A stretch of 64,000 nucleotides of DNA, taken from NCBI RefSeq assembly GCF_001665625.1, contig NZ_LZSY01000106.1:1-64000 (forward strand), given 5' to 3'. The stretch is from Mycolicibacterium peregrinum. GTDB taxonomy: Bacteria; Actinomycetota; Actinomycetes; Mycobacteriales; Mycobacteriaceae. The position numbers were made by a program, and so were the translations under genes. The notes beneath the pieces were generated by a model, which did not search any database, had not been told where the DNA came from, and was given only the letters and a program-made list of their open reading frames with translations. Below, piece after piece: positions 18,136 to 27,001 of this stretch; position 1 is the first letter of the stretch; each line of letters opens with the position of its first letter.

Positions 18136-20319
18136 CTACTTTGCGCGGGCGCGCCGAGTCGCCTTCTTGGCGGCAGACCGTTTACCCGAGACCGCGGGCG
18201 GGAGAGCGGGTTTCGACGGTGGAATGGCAGAAGCGGTGACCACATCGGCGCGGTCCCAGACCCGGTGCAGGCCGAGGGCGGCGACGAGTTCGGTGGTGAA
18301 CGTCTTGTCTGCCTCACCGGCCAGCAACACTCCGGGCAAGGTGCGGTCGATCCCCGCGGCATCGAGTTGCGCAACTCCGTCGCCCCAGGCGCCCAGTGCC
18401 TTGCAGTGTCGCAGCAGTTCCTGCAACAACACGATGGCCCGGATGTCAGTGGTCGGTGCCGTGCCCGCCGCCACGACGGCTGCGTCGAATTCGATCGAGC
18501 GGGCGGTGGCGAACGTGCGTTCCACCACCACCGAACGCCGCCCTGATTTGAGGGTGCCGCCGTGCGGGGCGACGACCAACGCCTGCACACCCAGTTTGTT
18601 CAGAGACTTTGTCAGCGTGGCGATTCCGGCCAGATCTGAATTCGCATCAGCGATTACCGCGACCTTGCGCCCCGCGACGGGACCAGGCTCGGTGACGATC
18701 TGGGACAACGCCGGTGAGATCAGAACGTCCTTGGGCGGGTTGCCCTTCGGCGCAGGCAGACCCAGACCGGCGGCCACCTTCTGGCACAGTTCGGTGTCGA
18801 CGTTGGCGAGCACCTGCAGTTCGCGTTCTTTGATGGCCTGCTCGAAGCACTTGCCGAGTTCGAAAGTGAACGCATCTGCGACGTGGTCCTGCTCGATCTT
18901 GGTCAGGCTGCGGTAGAACATCGCCGCCTGGCTGAAGTGATCGTCGAACGACGCCGGCTGTGCCCGCTCTACCGGGCCGTCCACGACCCGCGGCGTCGGG
19001 ACGTAGCCGCCTTCCTCGGCGTCGGCGACCAACGGTTCCCCACCGTCGATGCTGTTGGGCCGGTAGGGCGCCTGGCCGGTGTGCACGGCGGTCTGATGCA
19101 TGCCGTCGCGCAGCATGTCGTTCACCGGGCAGTGCGGCCGGTTGATCGGCAGCTGGGTGAAGTTCGGCCCGCCCAGGCGGGTGAGCTGGGTGTCCAGGTA
19201 GGAGAAGAGCCGAGCTTGCATCAGCGGATCGTTGGTGACCTCGATGCCGGGCACCAGGTTGCCGGTGTGGAATGCCACCTGCTCGGTCTCGGCGAAGAAG
19301 TTGGTGGGGTTGCGGTCCAGCGTGAGCTTGCCGATCAGCTGCACCGGAACCAGCTCCTCGGGCACGATCTTGGTCGGGTCCAACAGGTCGATGCCCTCAA
19401 ACGCGTCCGTGCCGTCGTCGGGCATCACCTGGATGCCGAGTTCGTATTCCAATGGAGCACCGGCCTCGATGCCGTCGGCCATGTCGCGCCGGTGAAAGTC
19501 CGGATCCACCCCGGCGGTGATCTGCGCTTCTTCCCAGACCAGCGAGTGCACCCCGGCGATGGGCTTCCAGTGGAACTTCACCAGGCTGGTTTCGCCCTTG
19601 GCGTTGACCAGACGGAAGGTGTGTACGCCGAATCCTTCCATGGTCCGGAAGGAACGCGGGATGCCGCGGTCGCTCATGTTCCAGAACACGTGGTGGGTGG
19701 CTTCGGTGTGCAGCGACACGAAGTCCCAGAAGGTGTCGTGCGCCGACTGCGCCTGTGGGATCTCGCGATCCGGATGCGGTTTGCCGGCGTGGATGATGTC
19801 GGGGAACTTGATGCCGTCCTGGATGAAAAACACCGGCATGTTGTTGCCGACCAGGTCGAAGTTTCCCTCGTCGGTGTAGAACTTCACCGCGAACCCGCGG
19901 GTGTCACGTACGGTGTCGGCCGAACCGCGCGAGCCCAGCACGGTGGAGAACCGGCAGAAGACCTCGGTCTTCTTGCCCTTCTTGCCCAGAAAGTCCGCTT
20001 TGGTGACGCCGGCGGCATTGCCGTAGGCCTCGAATGTGCCGTGTGCGGCCGCTCCGCGGGCGTGCACCACCCGCTCCGGAATACGTTCGTGGTCGAAGTG
20101 GGTGATCTTCTCGCGGAGGTGGAAGTCCTCCATCAGGGTGGGGCCGCGGCGACCGGCCTTGAGTGAGTGATCGGTGTCTGGGATGCGTACGCCCTGCGCC
20201 GTGGTCAGATACCGTCCGGTCTGTGCTCGTGAGTCCGCCTGTCCGAGAAAACCTTCGGCGACCCCCGCGGGTCCGACGGGGGCGGGGGATTTCTGGTCTC
20301 GATTTCGTGAAGGGGGCAT
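18136..20319 (-). CDS. katE: Large-subunit monofunctional catalase, KatE (HPII) type
   Basis: The ATG at 20319 has GGAG 8 nt upstream and gives 727 residues, the length of clade-2 catalases. Visible family features are the distal histidine region [39 protein letters not shown], the distal asparagine in [11 protein letters not shown], and the proximal RLFSYLDTQ tyrosine block. A C-terminal flavodoxin/DJ-1-like domain carries [13 protein letters not shown] and [16 protein letters not shown] strands. It disproportionates hydrogen peroxide in the cytoplasm. It stands alone, opposite to the alkyltransferase operon upstream. Confidence 0.95.
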   Translation of the reverse strand: MPPSRNRDQKSPAPVGPAGVAEGFLGQADSRAQTGRYLTTAQGVRIPDTDHSLKAGRRGPTLMEDFHLREKITHFDHERIPERVVHARGAAAHGTFEAYGNAAGVTKADFLGKKGKKTEVFCRFSTVLGSRGSADTVRDTRGFAVKFYTDEGNFDLVGNNMPVFFIQDGIKFPDIIHAGKPHPDREIPQAQSAHDTFWDFVSLHTEATHHVFWNMSDRGIPRSFRTMEGFGVHTFRLVNAKGETSLVKFHWKPIAGVHSLVWEEAQITAGVDPDFHRRDMADGIEAGAPLEYELGIQVMPDDGTDAFEGIDLLDPTKIVPEELVPVQLIGKLTLDRNPTNFFAETEQVAFHTGNLVPGIEVTNDPLMQARLFSYLDTQLTRLGGPNFTQLPINRPHCPVNDMLRDGMHQTAVHTGQAPYRPNSIDGGEPLVADAEEGGYVPTPRVVDGPVERAQPASFDDHFSQAAMFYRSLTKIEQDHVADAFTFELGKCFEQAIKERELQVLANVDTELCQKVAAGLGLPAPKGNPPKDVLISPALSQIVTEPGPVAGRKVAVIADANSDLAGIATLTKSLNKLGVQALVVAPHGGTLKSGRRSVVVERTFATARSIEFDAAVVAAGTAPTTDIRAIVLLQELLRHCKALGAWGDGVAQLDAAGIDRTLPGVLLAGEADKTFTTELVAALGLHRVWDRADVVTASAIPPSKPALPPAVSGKRSAAKKATRRARAK

Positions 20320-20490
20320 CGGACACTCCAAGCGTAGAGAGAGTTGGGGCTGTCAGCGCCACACCGCGGCCCGCACGGGACGGCGCGGCGGCTGCGCGCC
20401 GGGAGTTACCTGGTACCCGGCTGCATCGGATCGCAAACGCAGCGGGTCGAACGAGAGCCAAAAACCTACGGCGCCTGCGTGACCCGACCT

Positions 20491-20829
20491 CTACGCGGAA
20501 GGGTCGTGGTGATCAGCGTGGTCCACGACGCGTGAAGCGTCCCACGGATACCGGGCCCGGGCCAGGTCGACGCGTCCGCCCTGGAACGCAACCCCTTCGG
20601 ACTTGAGCAACACCACAGCGCGACCATCGCGGCAGGCTGCCGGTTCACCATCCGCACGCACGACGCGCCACCACGGAACATCGTCAGGCACTCTGCTCAC
20701 TTCCCGTCCAGCTTGTCGTGGCGAGATGCCCAATCGCCGGCCGACGTCGCCATAGGTCGCGACGAATCCCGGCTCGATGTCGTCCAGCACCGCGCGTACT
20801 GCCTCGTTGAGAGCTTCTCGCCTGGTCAT
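20491..20829 (-). CDS. Alkyltransferase-like (ATL) protein of the MGMT family
   Basis: The ATG at 20829 follows GGAGAACGACC, giving 112 residues. The fold of the DNA-binding C-terminal domain of O6-alkylguanine transferases is clear (FVATYGDVGRRLGISPRQAGREVSRVPDDVPWWRVV). The acceptor PCHR motif is replaced by VPWWRVV, so no methyl-accepting cysteine is present. ATL proteins of this kind bind O6-alkylguanine and flag it for nucleotide-excision repair. The start overlaps the DUF488 stop by 4 nt. Confidence 0.85.
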   Translation of the reverse strand: MTRREALNEAVRAVLDDIEPGFVATYGDVGRRLGISPRQAGREVSRVPDDVPWWRVVRADGEPAACRDGRAVVLLKSEGVAFQGGRVDLARARYPWDASRVVDHADHHDPSA

Positions 20830-21371
20830 GGTCGTTCTCCGGTGGCTGGATAGGTGACTGTGTCGGCAGGCCCGATGACGGCGCCGGCGCTGAGTTGCGC
20901 AGTATCGACATGTCCCGGGCCCATGATGTGACACACCGTCTCGTTGTGGGAGAGCAGATGATCGGCGATGATCCGCCGGTGGCAGCGCCACCACACTGCC
21001 TCCGAGCACATCACGGCGATCCGTGAGGTGCGTCTCCACTCGCGTAACTCATCGAGGGCGCGCCGGAAGTCCTCGGACATCGCGTAGTCGGCATAGTTGT
21101 GGAAGCTGCGGTTCTTCCACCATTCGTTGACCGCGAACGGCACTTCGGTGCTGACGGTACGGCGGCCGGTCAATCCCGGCGCGTACTGATAGCCGATTCC
21201 CGCATCGCCGAGCGACGCCGACAGCGAGTCCTGATCGAACTGCGGATATCGAGTGGAGCCTGGAAGCTTCCGAACATCGACGATCAATTGGACGCCGCTG
21301 TCGCGGAGCAACCCCGCGAACTCGGCGAACGTTCGGGTGGAGTGTCCGATCGTGAAGACGGGTTCACTCAT
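20826..21371 (-). CDS. DUF488-family protein
   Basis: The ATG at 21371 lies inside the end of the DUF2945 gene and starts a 181-residue protein, MSEPVFTIGHSTRTFAEF. GHST near the N-terminus, VDVRKLPGSTRYPQF and the late CSEAVWWRCHRRIIADHL motif, with a Cys and His pair, are the DUF488 hallmarks. The biochemical role is unknown. Overlaps on both sides bind it into a unit with a DNA-alkylation recognition protein. Confidence 0.88.
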   Translation of the reverse strand: MSEPVFTIGHSTRTFAEFAGLLRDSGVQLIVDVRKLPGSTRYPQFDQDSLSASLGDAGIGYQYAPGLTGRRTVSTEVPFAVNEWWKNRSFHNYADYAMSEDFRRALDELREWRRTSRIAVMCSEAVWWRCHRRIIADHLLSHNETVCHIMGPGHVDTAQLSAGAVIGPADTVTYPATGERP

Positions 21372-21579
21372 CGACGAGCCGCAGGGCGCCGCCTTTGTGA
21401 GCGGCGACGTGGTCGGTCTTGTCGCTTTTGATCTCGTACTGTGGATCGTCGGTCGAGGCCCGATGGGTGTGGCCCTTGTACTGGAAATCCTGCGTGTGGA
21501 CCTTGGCCACCGTGCCCGAGACGTGCCCGGCTTCCGAGTTCCACGCCACGTGGTCACCGACATTGAATTTGTCAGGCAT
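21364..21579 (-). CDS. DUF2945 / HVA1-type Tudor-domain protein
   Basis: The ATG at 21579 follows AGGAGTTGCT and encodes 71 residues with the pattern FxVGDHVAWNSEAGHVSGTVAKVH and YEIKSDKTDHVAAHKGGALRLVDE. This is the DUF2945/hypervirulence-associated Tudor-like domain, a small beta-barrel of unknown ligand. It is the first gene of the three-gene unit running to 20491, overlapping DUF488 by 8 nt. Confidence 0.85.
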   Translation of the reverse strand: MPDKFNVGDHVAWNSEAGHVSGTVAKVHTQDFQYKGHTHRASTDDPQYEIKSDKTDHVAAHKGGALRLVDE

Positions 21580-21600
21580 AGCAACTCCTCTGTGAAGCCA

Positions 21601-23181
21601 TTATGTACGGCCCCGGCGACGTCCGGGTCGAGGACCGTCCAGGCCCCGATGGGCACGAGTCGGCTGGCCGCGTTGTACCGGCGTGGAGGGAATCACCTTG
21701 AGTGCGACAGCAGCTGCAGCGGCGAGTAGGACCGCGGCGATCAAGGAGACGACTTGCACCCCGAAGGTGAAGGCGTGCTGGGCTTGTGCGAGAAGGTGCG
21801 GCGCATTGGCGAAGTGATTGGTGGCTGTGGCCAGTGAGTCGTGGAGGGCGACGCGGTCGGTGGCACTGAGGTGTTCGGGTACGGGTAGTCGGGTTCGGTA
21901 GAAGACGGTGTGCAAGGTACCGAGTACCGCGATGCCAAGGGCGACTCCGAGTTCATAGGCGGTTTCTGAGATCGATGCGGCGGCTCCGGCGCGTTCGGCG
22001 GGAGCGGCGCTGACGACGGCGTCGGTGGACAGTGTCATGGCGGCTCCGACTCCGAGACCGATGATGCCCAGCGAGACGCCGATTCCCCAGTAGGTTGACC
22101 AGCCTTCGGTGATGGCCAGGCTGACCAATCCGAGCGCCGAGATCGCCAGGCCGCCGGCGATGGCTCGACCTCGCCCGAGCCTGGTCAGGAGATGGCCAAC
22201 GATCCCCACGACGGCGACGGTGGCGATCGACGCGGGCAGCTCGGCGAGTCCGGCTTGGAAGGGGCTCATGCCCAAGACCAGTTGAAGGTGTTGGGAGAAG
22301 AAGAACATGACGCCGATGAACGCGAAGATGGCGATGGTGTCGGCCGCGACTGCACCGCTGAACGCAGGAAGTCGGAACAGGCTCAGGTCGATCAGTGGTT
22401 GGGTCAACGCACGTTGTCGGCGGAGGAAAGCCCATGCGCCACCGGTTCCGAGGAAGACTGAGGCAGCCACGGTCCAGTCAAAGCCGGTACCGACGACGTG
22501 TTTGACGGCGAACACGGTCGGCACGATCGCAGCGATCGACAGTGTTGCGGAGACGAGGTCGAGCCGCCCGCCGTCAGGGTTTTTTGATTCGGGTAGCAGG
22601 GCGATGCCGGCGAGGACCACGACGACCATCAGCGGCACGTTGATGAGAAACACTGAGCCCCACCAGTAACGCTCCAACAAGAAGCCGCCGACGAGGGGCC
22701 CGAGCGCGGCGCCGCCGGTGGCGCCGGCGGTCCATGCGGCGAGCGCGGTGGTGCGCTGTACTGGGTCGGCGAACAGGTTGCGCGCGATCGAGAGCGTGGA
22801 AGGCATGATGGTGGCGCCGGTGACACCGAGGAGCACGCGCGCCGTGATCAACATTTCAGGTGTGGTCGAGAACGCGGCCAGTGCGGAAGCCAAGCCGAAT
22901 CCGATGCTGCCGATGAGTAGGAGCCGTTTGCGGCCGATGCGGTCGGCGAGGTTGCCCATCGTCACGAGCAGTCCGGCGAGGGCGAAGGAGTAGACGTCGC
23001 CGATCCACAGCATCTGCGTGGCCGTTGGTGTGATGTCGGCGGCCAGCGCAGGAACGGCGAGGTACAGCACGGTGCCATCGATCGCCAGCAGAACGGTGGC
23101 GAGCATGAGAACGGCGAGAGCCGCCCACTCCCGCACGCCGGCCCTCACCGGTACTTCGCGTGCGCACAGTGGTGCGGGCAT
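21601..23181 (-). CDS. MFS drug efflux transporter, DHA2/QacA-LfrA type (14 spans)
   Basis: The 526-residue protein has the LLAIDGTVLYLAVPAL opening helix and MLWIGDVYSFALAGLLVTMGNLADRIGRKRLLL (motif A). A LGVTGATIMPSTLSIARNLF segment follows, all typical of 14-span proton antiporters such as QacA and mycobacterial LfrA. It starts 3 nt after the P450 stop and is the last gene of a TetR-controlled unit. That suggests it exports a molecule made or modified by the two oxygenases encoded upstream, or protects against their inducer (inference). Confidence 0.92.
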   Translation of the reverse strand: MPAPLCAREVPVRAGVREWAALAVLMLATVLLAIDGTVLYLAVPALAADITPTATQMLWIGDVYSFALAGLLVTMGNLADRIGRKRLLLIGSIGFGLASALAAFSTTPEMLITARVLLGVTGATIMPSTLSIARNLFADPVQRTTALAAWTAGATGGAALGPLVGGFLLERYWWGSVFLINVPLMVVVVLAGIALLPESKNPDGGRLDLVSATLSIAAIVPTVFAVKHVVGTGFDWTVAASVFLGTGGAWAFLRRQRALTQPLIDLSLFRLPAFSGAVAADTIAIFAFIGVMFFFSQHLQLVLGMSPFQAGLAELPASIATVAVVGIVGHLLTRLGRGRAIAGGLAISALGLVSLAITEGWSTYWGIGVSLGIIGLGVGAAMTLSTDAVVSAAPAERAGAAASISETAYELGVALGIAVLGTLHTVFYRTRLPVPEHLSATDRVALHDSLATATNHFANAPHLLAQAQHAFTFGVQVVSLIAAVLLAAAAAVALKVIPSTPVQRGQPTRAHRGLDGPRPGRRRGRT

Positions 23182-23184
23182 GGA

Positions 23185-24426
23185 TCAGTGCACCCTTTTG
23201 GCCAAGTCGACGGGGAGGTGAGACATTCCGCGCAGGCTGACGTTGGGCCGGTAGGTGGGTGCGCCGGACAGCTGCGCGTGCGGATAGCGCGCCGTCAGTG
23301 CCTTGAGCGCGGTAACGGCTTCCAGTCGGGCCAAGGGTGCCCCGAGGCAGAAGTGCACCCCGTGACCGAAGGCGAGATGACGGAAGGCCGGCCGGTCGGG
23401 GTCGAACGCGTCGGGGTGATCGTATTCGGCTGGGTCTCGATGGGCGGAACCCAAAAGCAGGACAGCGGTGTCGCCCGCGGGCACGACGGTGTCGCCGATG
23501 ACCATGTCGCGTTCGGCGATGCGGTCGAGTATCTGTACCGGCGGATCCCAACGGAGTGTCTCTTCGACCACGGCGGCCATGCGGTCGGGGTTCTCGGCGG
23601 CGGCGCTCCATTGGCCCGCGTGGGTCAGCATGGCCCGTGCTGCGTTGGCGATGAGGTTGACCGTGGTCTCGTGTCCCGCCACGAACAGCAGTTCGCACGT
23701 GGCTACGACCTCGTCTTCGGTGAGTTGGTCACCGGCTTCCTCGGCGGCGACGAGGGCGGACATCAGGTCATCCCGCGGCTTGCCACGGCGTTCGTGGATG
23801 AGGCCGCGTAGGTAGTCGTACATCCACGCGGCGGCATGATCACGTTCTTGCCGACCGGCGTCCAAATCGTCGACGGCTGGGATGAAGTCGTCGAGTCCTT
23901 GCGCGATGAGCTTGGACGCATGGCCGAACCGGGGTTCGTCTTGGATGGGCACTCCAAGCAGACGGCAGATCACCGCGACCGGGAGCGGATAGGCGAGATC
24001 ATCGACGAGGTTTGCTGTGTTGTCCACCCGGTTGAGCAGTTCGTCAACGAGCATGGTGATTTCCTGCTCCAGTTCGCGAATCCGACGCGGGGAGAAGGCT
24101 TTCTGTACCAGCCGGCGAAGCCGGGTGTGATCAGGAGGATCGAGGACCAGAAAGCTGTGGGTGTCGAAGTCGGCAGGGTCGGCGCCGTTGGCAATGGCTT
24201 TGCGGACCTGTGCCGATTTGCGACGGTCGTTGGCCCCGTCCGGATGGCGCAGGGCTTGGTCGCAGTCGGCGAAGCTGCCGAAGACGACCATGTTGAGCTC
24301 CGGTAGTGCGAAGGGTGCGGCGTGGCGTGCGGCGCGGTAGGCGGGGTAGGGGTCAGCCCGGATGGCAGGATCGAAGAGCGCTTCGAAGCGTGCCTGGGGG
24401 CTGGCAGGAACGTCGGGGGATTTCAT
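23185..24426 (-). CDS. Cytochrome P450 monooxygenase
   Basis: The 413-residue soluble P450 shows the I-helix AGHETT at 250-255, the K-helix EETLR at 288-292 and the haem-binding loop FGHGVHFCLG with Cys360 as thiolate ligand. It inserts one oxygen atom into an unknown substrate using external ferredoxin electrons; no ferredoxin gene is adjacent. It lies 3 nt after the sterol-desaturase-like gene and 3 nt before the efflux gene. The subfamily could not be assigned by eye. Confidence 0.95.
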   Translation of the reverse strand: MKSPDVPASPQARFEALFDPAIRADPYPAYRAARHAAPFALPELNMVVFGSFADCDQALRHPDGANDRRKSAQVRKAIANGADPADFDTHSFLVLDPPDHTRLRRLVQKAFSPRRIRELEQEITMLVDELLNRVDNTANLVDDLAYPLPVAVICRLLGVPIQDEPRFGHASKLIAQGLDDFIPAVDDLDAGRQERDHAAAWMYDYLRGLIHERRGKPRDDLMSALVAAEEAGDQLTEDEVVATCELLFVAGHETTVNLIANAARAMLTHAGQWSAAAENPDRMAAVVEETLRWDPPVQILDRIAERDMVIGDTVVPAGDTAVLLLGSAHRDPAEYDHPDAFDPDRPAFRHLAFGHGVHFCLGAPLARLEAVTALKALTARYPHAQLSGAPTYRPNVSLRGMSHLPVDLAKRVH

Positions 24427-24429
24427 CGG

Positions 24430-25383
24430 TCAGCTCGCTTTCTGGATCGTCGCGGCCGTGGCCGCAGTAGAGGTTTCGAACTGCGGTGCGGTGGCCGTGT
24501 TCTCGCCGAGCACAGTTGTGGCGGTGACGGTTTCGCTCCAGCCGGGAGGCTTGAGCAGGTAGTTGACACGTCCGTTCCAGGTCTTGGCGTTCCACACGTC
24601 GCGGGCGGCGCGGGCCAGTTCCCCGTAGTTGACCTTGACCGGGTTGTAGGTGCTGATCTGTTTGGTCAAGCCATAGGCGACCGGCTCGGTCTCCTCGGCA
24701 TACGTACCGAAAATGCGGTCCCAGATGATGAAGATGCCGCCGTAATTCTTGTCCAGGTAGGGGTTGTTGACGCCGTGGTGCACGCGATGGTGTGACGGGG
24801 TGTTGAAGACAAACTCGATCCAACGGGCAAGCAGGCCAACGCGTTCGGTATGGATGGGGAACTGGTAGGTCAAGATGATGGCCTGCAGCAGGAACAGCAG
24901 CCACACCGGTAGACCGAGCAGCAGCAGCGGGACGTAGAACAGGAATGACGACAGGATGTCGGTTGGCATCAGCCAGCCCAGGCGCAGTGCGGTGGTCTGG
25001 TTGAAGTGCTGACTGGAGTGATGCACGGTGTGGCCGATCCAGAACATCCGAATCCGGTGATGCGCCCGGTGCTCCCAGTAGTAGACGAAGTCGACCAGAA
25101 TCAGCGCCGGCAGCCACCAGGTTGTCGACCACTGAACCGGCGCCAGTGCGCCGGCGAGCAGCAATACCGGTAACTGCAAAGTCTTGCTGATGACGTCGGT
25201 GAACGCGCCGATGCCCGACATCGACAGGCTCGTCACCGCGTCTTTGGCGTTCACCCCGACCATGGGTCGTTTGGGTGGCTGGGCTCGGCGCTTCTCCCAG
25301 TAGTAGGCGAGGAACTCAACGGCGATCAGCACGGCGAAAGCCGGTAGCGACCACAACGAGATCTTGTCGAGCAGCTCTGGCAC
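24430..25383 (-). CDS. Sterol desaturase / fatty acid hydroxylase superfamily protein
   Basis: The 317-residue integral membrane diiron protein has three histidine boxes: HRAHH at 105-109, HTVHHSSQHFN from about 118, and HHRVHHGVN further on, among several hydrophobic spans. Such enzymes hydroxylate or desaturate sterols, carotenoids or fatty chains. The GTG start follows a GAAGGA site. It is the first gene of the three-gene unit, divergent from a TetR gene across an operator-like palindrome. Confidence 0.92.
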   Translation of the reverse strand: MPELLDKISLWSLPAFAVLIAVEFLAYYWEKRRAQPPKRPMVGVNAKDAVTSLSMSGIGAFTDVISKTLQLPVLLLAGALAPVQWSTTWWLPALILVDFVYYWEHRAHHRIRMFWIGHTVHHSSQHFNQTTALRLGWLMPTDILSSFLFYVPLLLLGLPVWLLFLLQAIILTYQFPIHTERVGLLARWIEFVFNTPSHHRVHHGVNNPYLDKNYGGIFIIWDRIFGTYAEETEPVAYGLTKQISTYNPVKVNYGELARAARDVWNAKTWNGRVNYLLKPPGWSETVTATTVLGENTATAPQFETSTAATAATIQKAS

Positions 25384-25436
25384 GACGTCCTTCTTTCTCC
25401 CTGTCCGTATCGCGTCTGCGACGCCACCATCATCTC

Positions 25437-25465
25437 TAGGTCAACCGCCTAGGTCAAGTGACCTA
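25437..25465. promoter_or_regulatory. TetR operator candidate between hydroxylase operon and TetR gene
   Basis: A perfect inverted repeat TAGGTCA-AG-TGACCTA spans 25450-25465. A further TAGGTCA half-site lies 13 bp to the left, at 25437-25443. It sits 54-82 bp upstream of the hydroxylase start and 77-105 bp upstream of the TetR start, well placed to regulate both. Confidence 0.65.
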
Positions 25466-25542
25466 ACTTGTGACGTACCTCGCCCCGAGTATCGATTTGA
25501 GGGCTTTGACCTGCCCGTTTGTCGGTCTGGCAGACTGGCGGC

Positions 25543-26142
25543 ATGACCAGCTCGGCGCGCAGTACCGACCGGCGTGATACCAGCAAGCGCGATGCGTTCG
25601 TTGCCGCGGCGGTCAGGGTGATGGCCCGAGACGGTGTCGCGGCTCTGACAACTCGGCGTATCGCCGAGGAGGCTGGGTTGCCACAGGGCATCTTCCATTA
25701 CTGGTTCGCCGGCAAGGCGGAGCTGCTCGAAGCCGTCCTGCACTCAGTGATGGCCGATGCCGCCACCGCAACCGCACCACCGGAGGCCGACGGTGACCCG
25801 GCGGGCAGCTGGAAGGCGGCGTTCCAGAAGATCCGTGCGGATGAGGCGGGACGTCAGCTCGGCGCCTACGAACTGACTGCCATGGCACTGAGAAACCCGG
25901 AGTTGAGGGGGATGGCGCAACAGCTCTACCGCAGCTATCACGAAATGGCTCGCGCCGACATCGCGCCGCTCGTCGACGAACTCAATGCGGGCGGAGCCGA
26001 ACTCGACGTCGACCTCACCGCCAGCCTGATCGCCGCGCTTTTCGACGGCCTCACCTTTTCCTGGCTGGCCAATCCTGACGGTCCACCCCCCGAGGATGTG
26101 CTCGACTTCGCATTTCGCCTGCTGCGCAACATATCTCGTTAG
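25543..26142 (+). CDS. TetR-family transcriptional regulator
   Basis: The ATG at 25543 gives 199 residues with the HTH VAALTTRRIAEEAGLPQGIFHYWFAGKAELLEAV in the N-terminal 60 residues and a helical ligand domain after it. It is divergent from the hydroxylase-P450-efflux unit and is the obvious local repressor, acting at the palindrome 25450-25465 (inference). Confidence 0.93.
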   Translation: MTSSARSTDRRDTSKRDAFVAAAVRVMARDGVAALTTRRIAEEAGLPQGIFHYWFAGKAELLEAVLHSVMADAATATAPPEADGDPAGSWKAAFQKIRADEAGRQLGAYELTAMALRNPELRGMAQQLYRSYHEMARADIAPLVDELNAGGAELDVDLTASLIAALFDGLTFSWLANPDGPPPEDVLDFAFRLLRNISR

Positions 26143-26183
26143 AGGTAATTGAGAGCTACCCCATGTACTCCGCGCTGCGGCGT

Positions 26184-26891
26184 TCAGTGGTTGGGCGTGA
26201 CGACAGCCCGAATAATCTCAGTGATGGCTGGTTCGATCTCGGTGAGCGTCTCAGGGTCGTTGCTGGCCAGATGCTGCACCACGAGTTCGATGGCTGCGGC
26301 CACGAGTGCATTGCACAGGCCCAAACTCAAAGGGGGAAGGTCGGGTTCGGTGGTGGCGCGCAGGTGCTGCAAGCCGGGCGTCACCGCAGTGACGAACTCG
26401 GCGATAGCGTCGTTGCGGCGGGCGCGCACCACAGCGCCGGCTCCTGTGGCTTCCAGGAAGAATGCTCGGGCCGCCGCGGGGGACGCGGCAACGACCGCCA
26501 GCAGCTGCCGCACCGCCTCAGACAACGTCCGCTGCGTGAAGCGTTGTGGTGAGCTGTTGCCCACACCGGCGGCTGCGGCCATCAGCAACTGCGTGCAGCG
26601 GTAGGTGTGCAGGAACACCGCTTCCTTGCTGTCGTACAGGTCGTAAACGGTGCGCCGGGAAACCCCGGCTCGGTCGGCGATCTGTGCCACGGTCGTCTCC
26701 GCATATCCGCGGTCCCCGAAGAGCTCGATGGCCGCAGCCAGGATTCGCGCGGTCTGCGACCTGCGGACTTCTTCTCGGCTGAGTTTGTGGCGGTGGCGCG
26801 GCAACCGGTCGGCGGACGTTCCTGACAGCAGCGCGAATGTGGCCCGCGCAAGCTCTCTGTCGTCTAGGGCTACGTCCACCTCGGCGGTCAC
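26184..26891 (-). CDS. TetR-family transcriptional regulator
   Basis: The 235-residue protein starts at GTG. An N-terminal extension of about 40 residues precedes the HTH (AETTVAQIADRAGVSRRTVYDLYDSKEAVF). It is divergent from the MpaB-like oxygenase gene. Two copies of a near-perfect palindrome occupy the intergenic region, so it probably represses that unit and itself. Confidence 0.93.
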   Translation of the reverse strand: MTAEVDVALDDRELARATFALLSGTSADRLPRHRHKLSREEVRRSQTARILAAAIELFGDRGYAETTVAQIADRAGVSRRTVYDLYDSKEAVFLHTYRCTQLLMAAAAGVGNSSPQRFTQRTLSEAVRQLLAVVAASPAAARAFFLEATGAGAVVRARRNDAIAEFVTAVTPGLQHLRATTEPDLPPLSLGLCNALVAAAIELVVQHLASNDPETLTEIEPAITEIIRAVVTPNH

Positions 26892-26917
26892 GTCCTCACC
26901 TTACCGATTCTTGACGT

Positions 26918-26966
26918 AAGAAACACACTGTGTATTCTCACTAAAGAAACACACTGTGTGTTTCTT
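26918..26966. promoter_or_regulatory. Two tandem palindromic TetR operator candidates
   Basis: AAGAAACACAC-T-GTGTGTTTCTT (11-1-11, perfect) covers 26944-26966. A second copy with the same left arm, AAGAAACACAC, and a degenerate right arm covers 26918-26939. The copies are 26 bp apart, centre to centre. They fill the gap between the TetR gene (start 26891) and the oxygenase gene (start 27002). Confidence 0.75.
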
Positions 26967-27001
26967 GAGGTTGCTCGCTGACCACCTGAGAAAGGCGTTT
27001 C

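Noticed and set aside
18883..20166. 427-codon plus-strand frame opposite katE
   Set aside because: It is a mirror of a catalase gene with intact active-site motifs; there is no start site or domain support.
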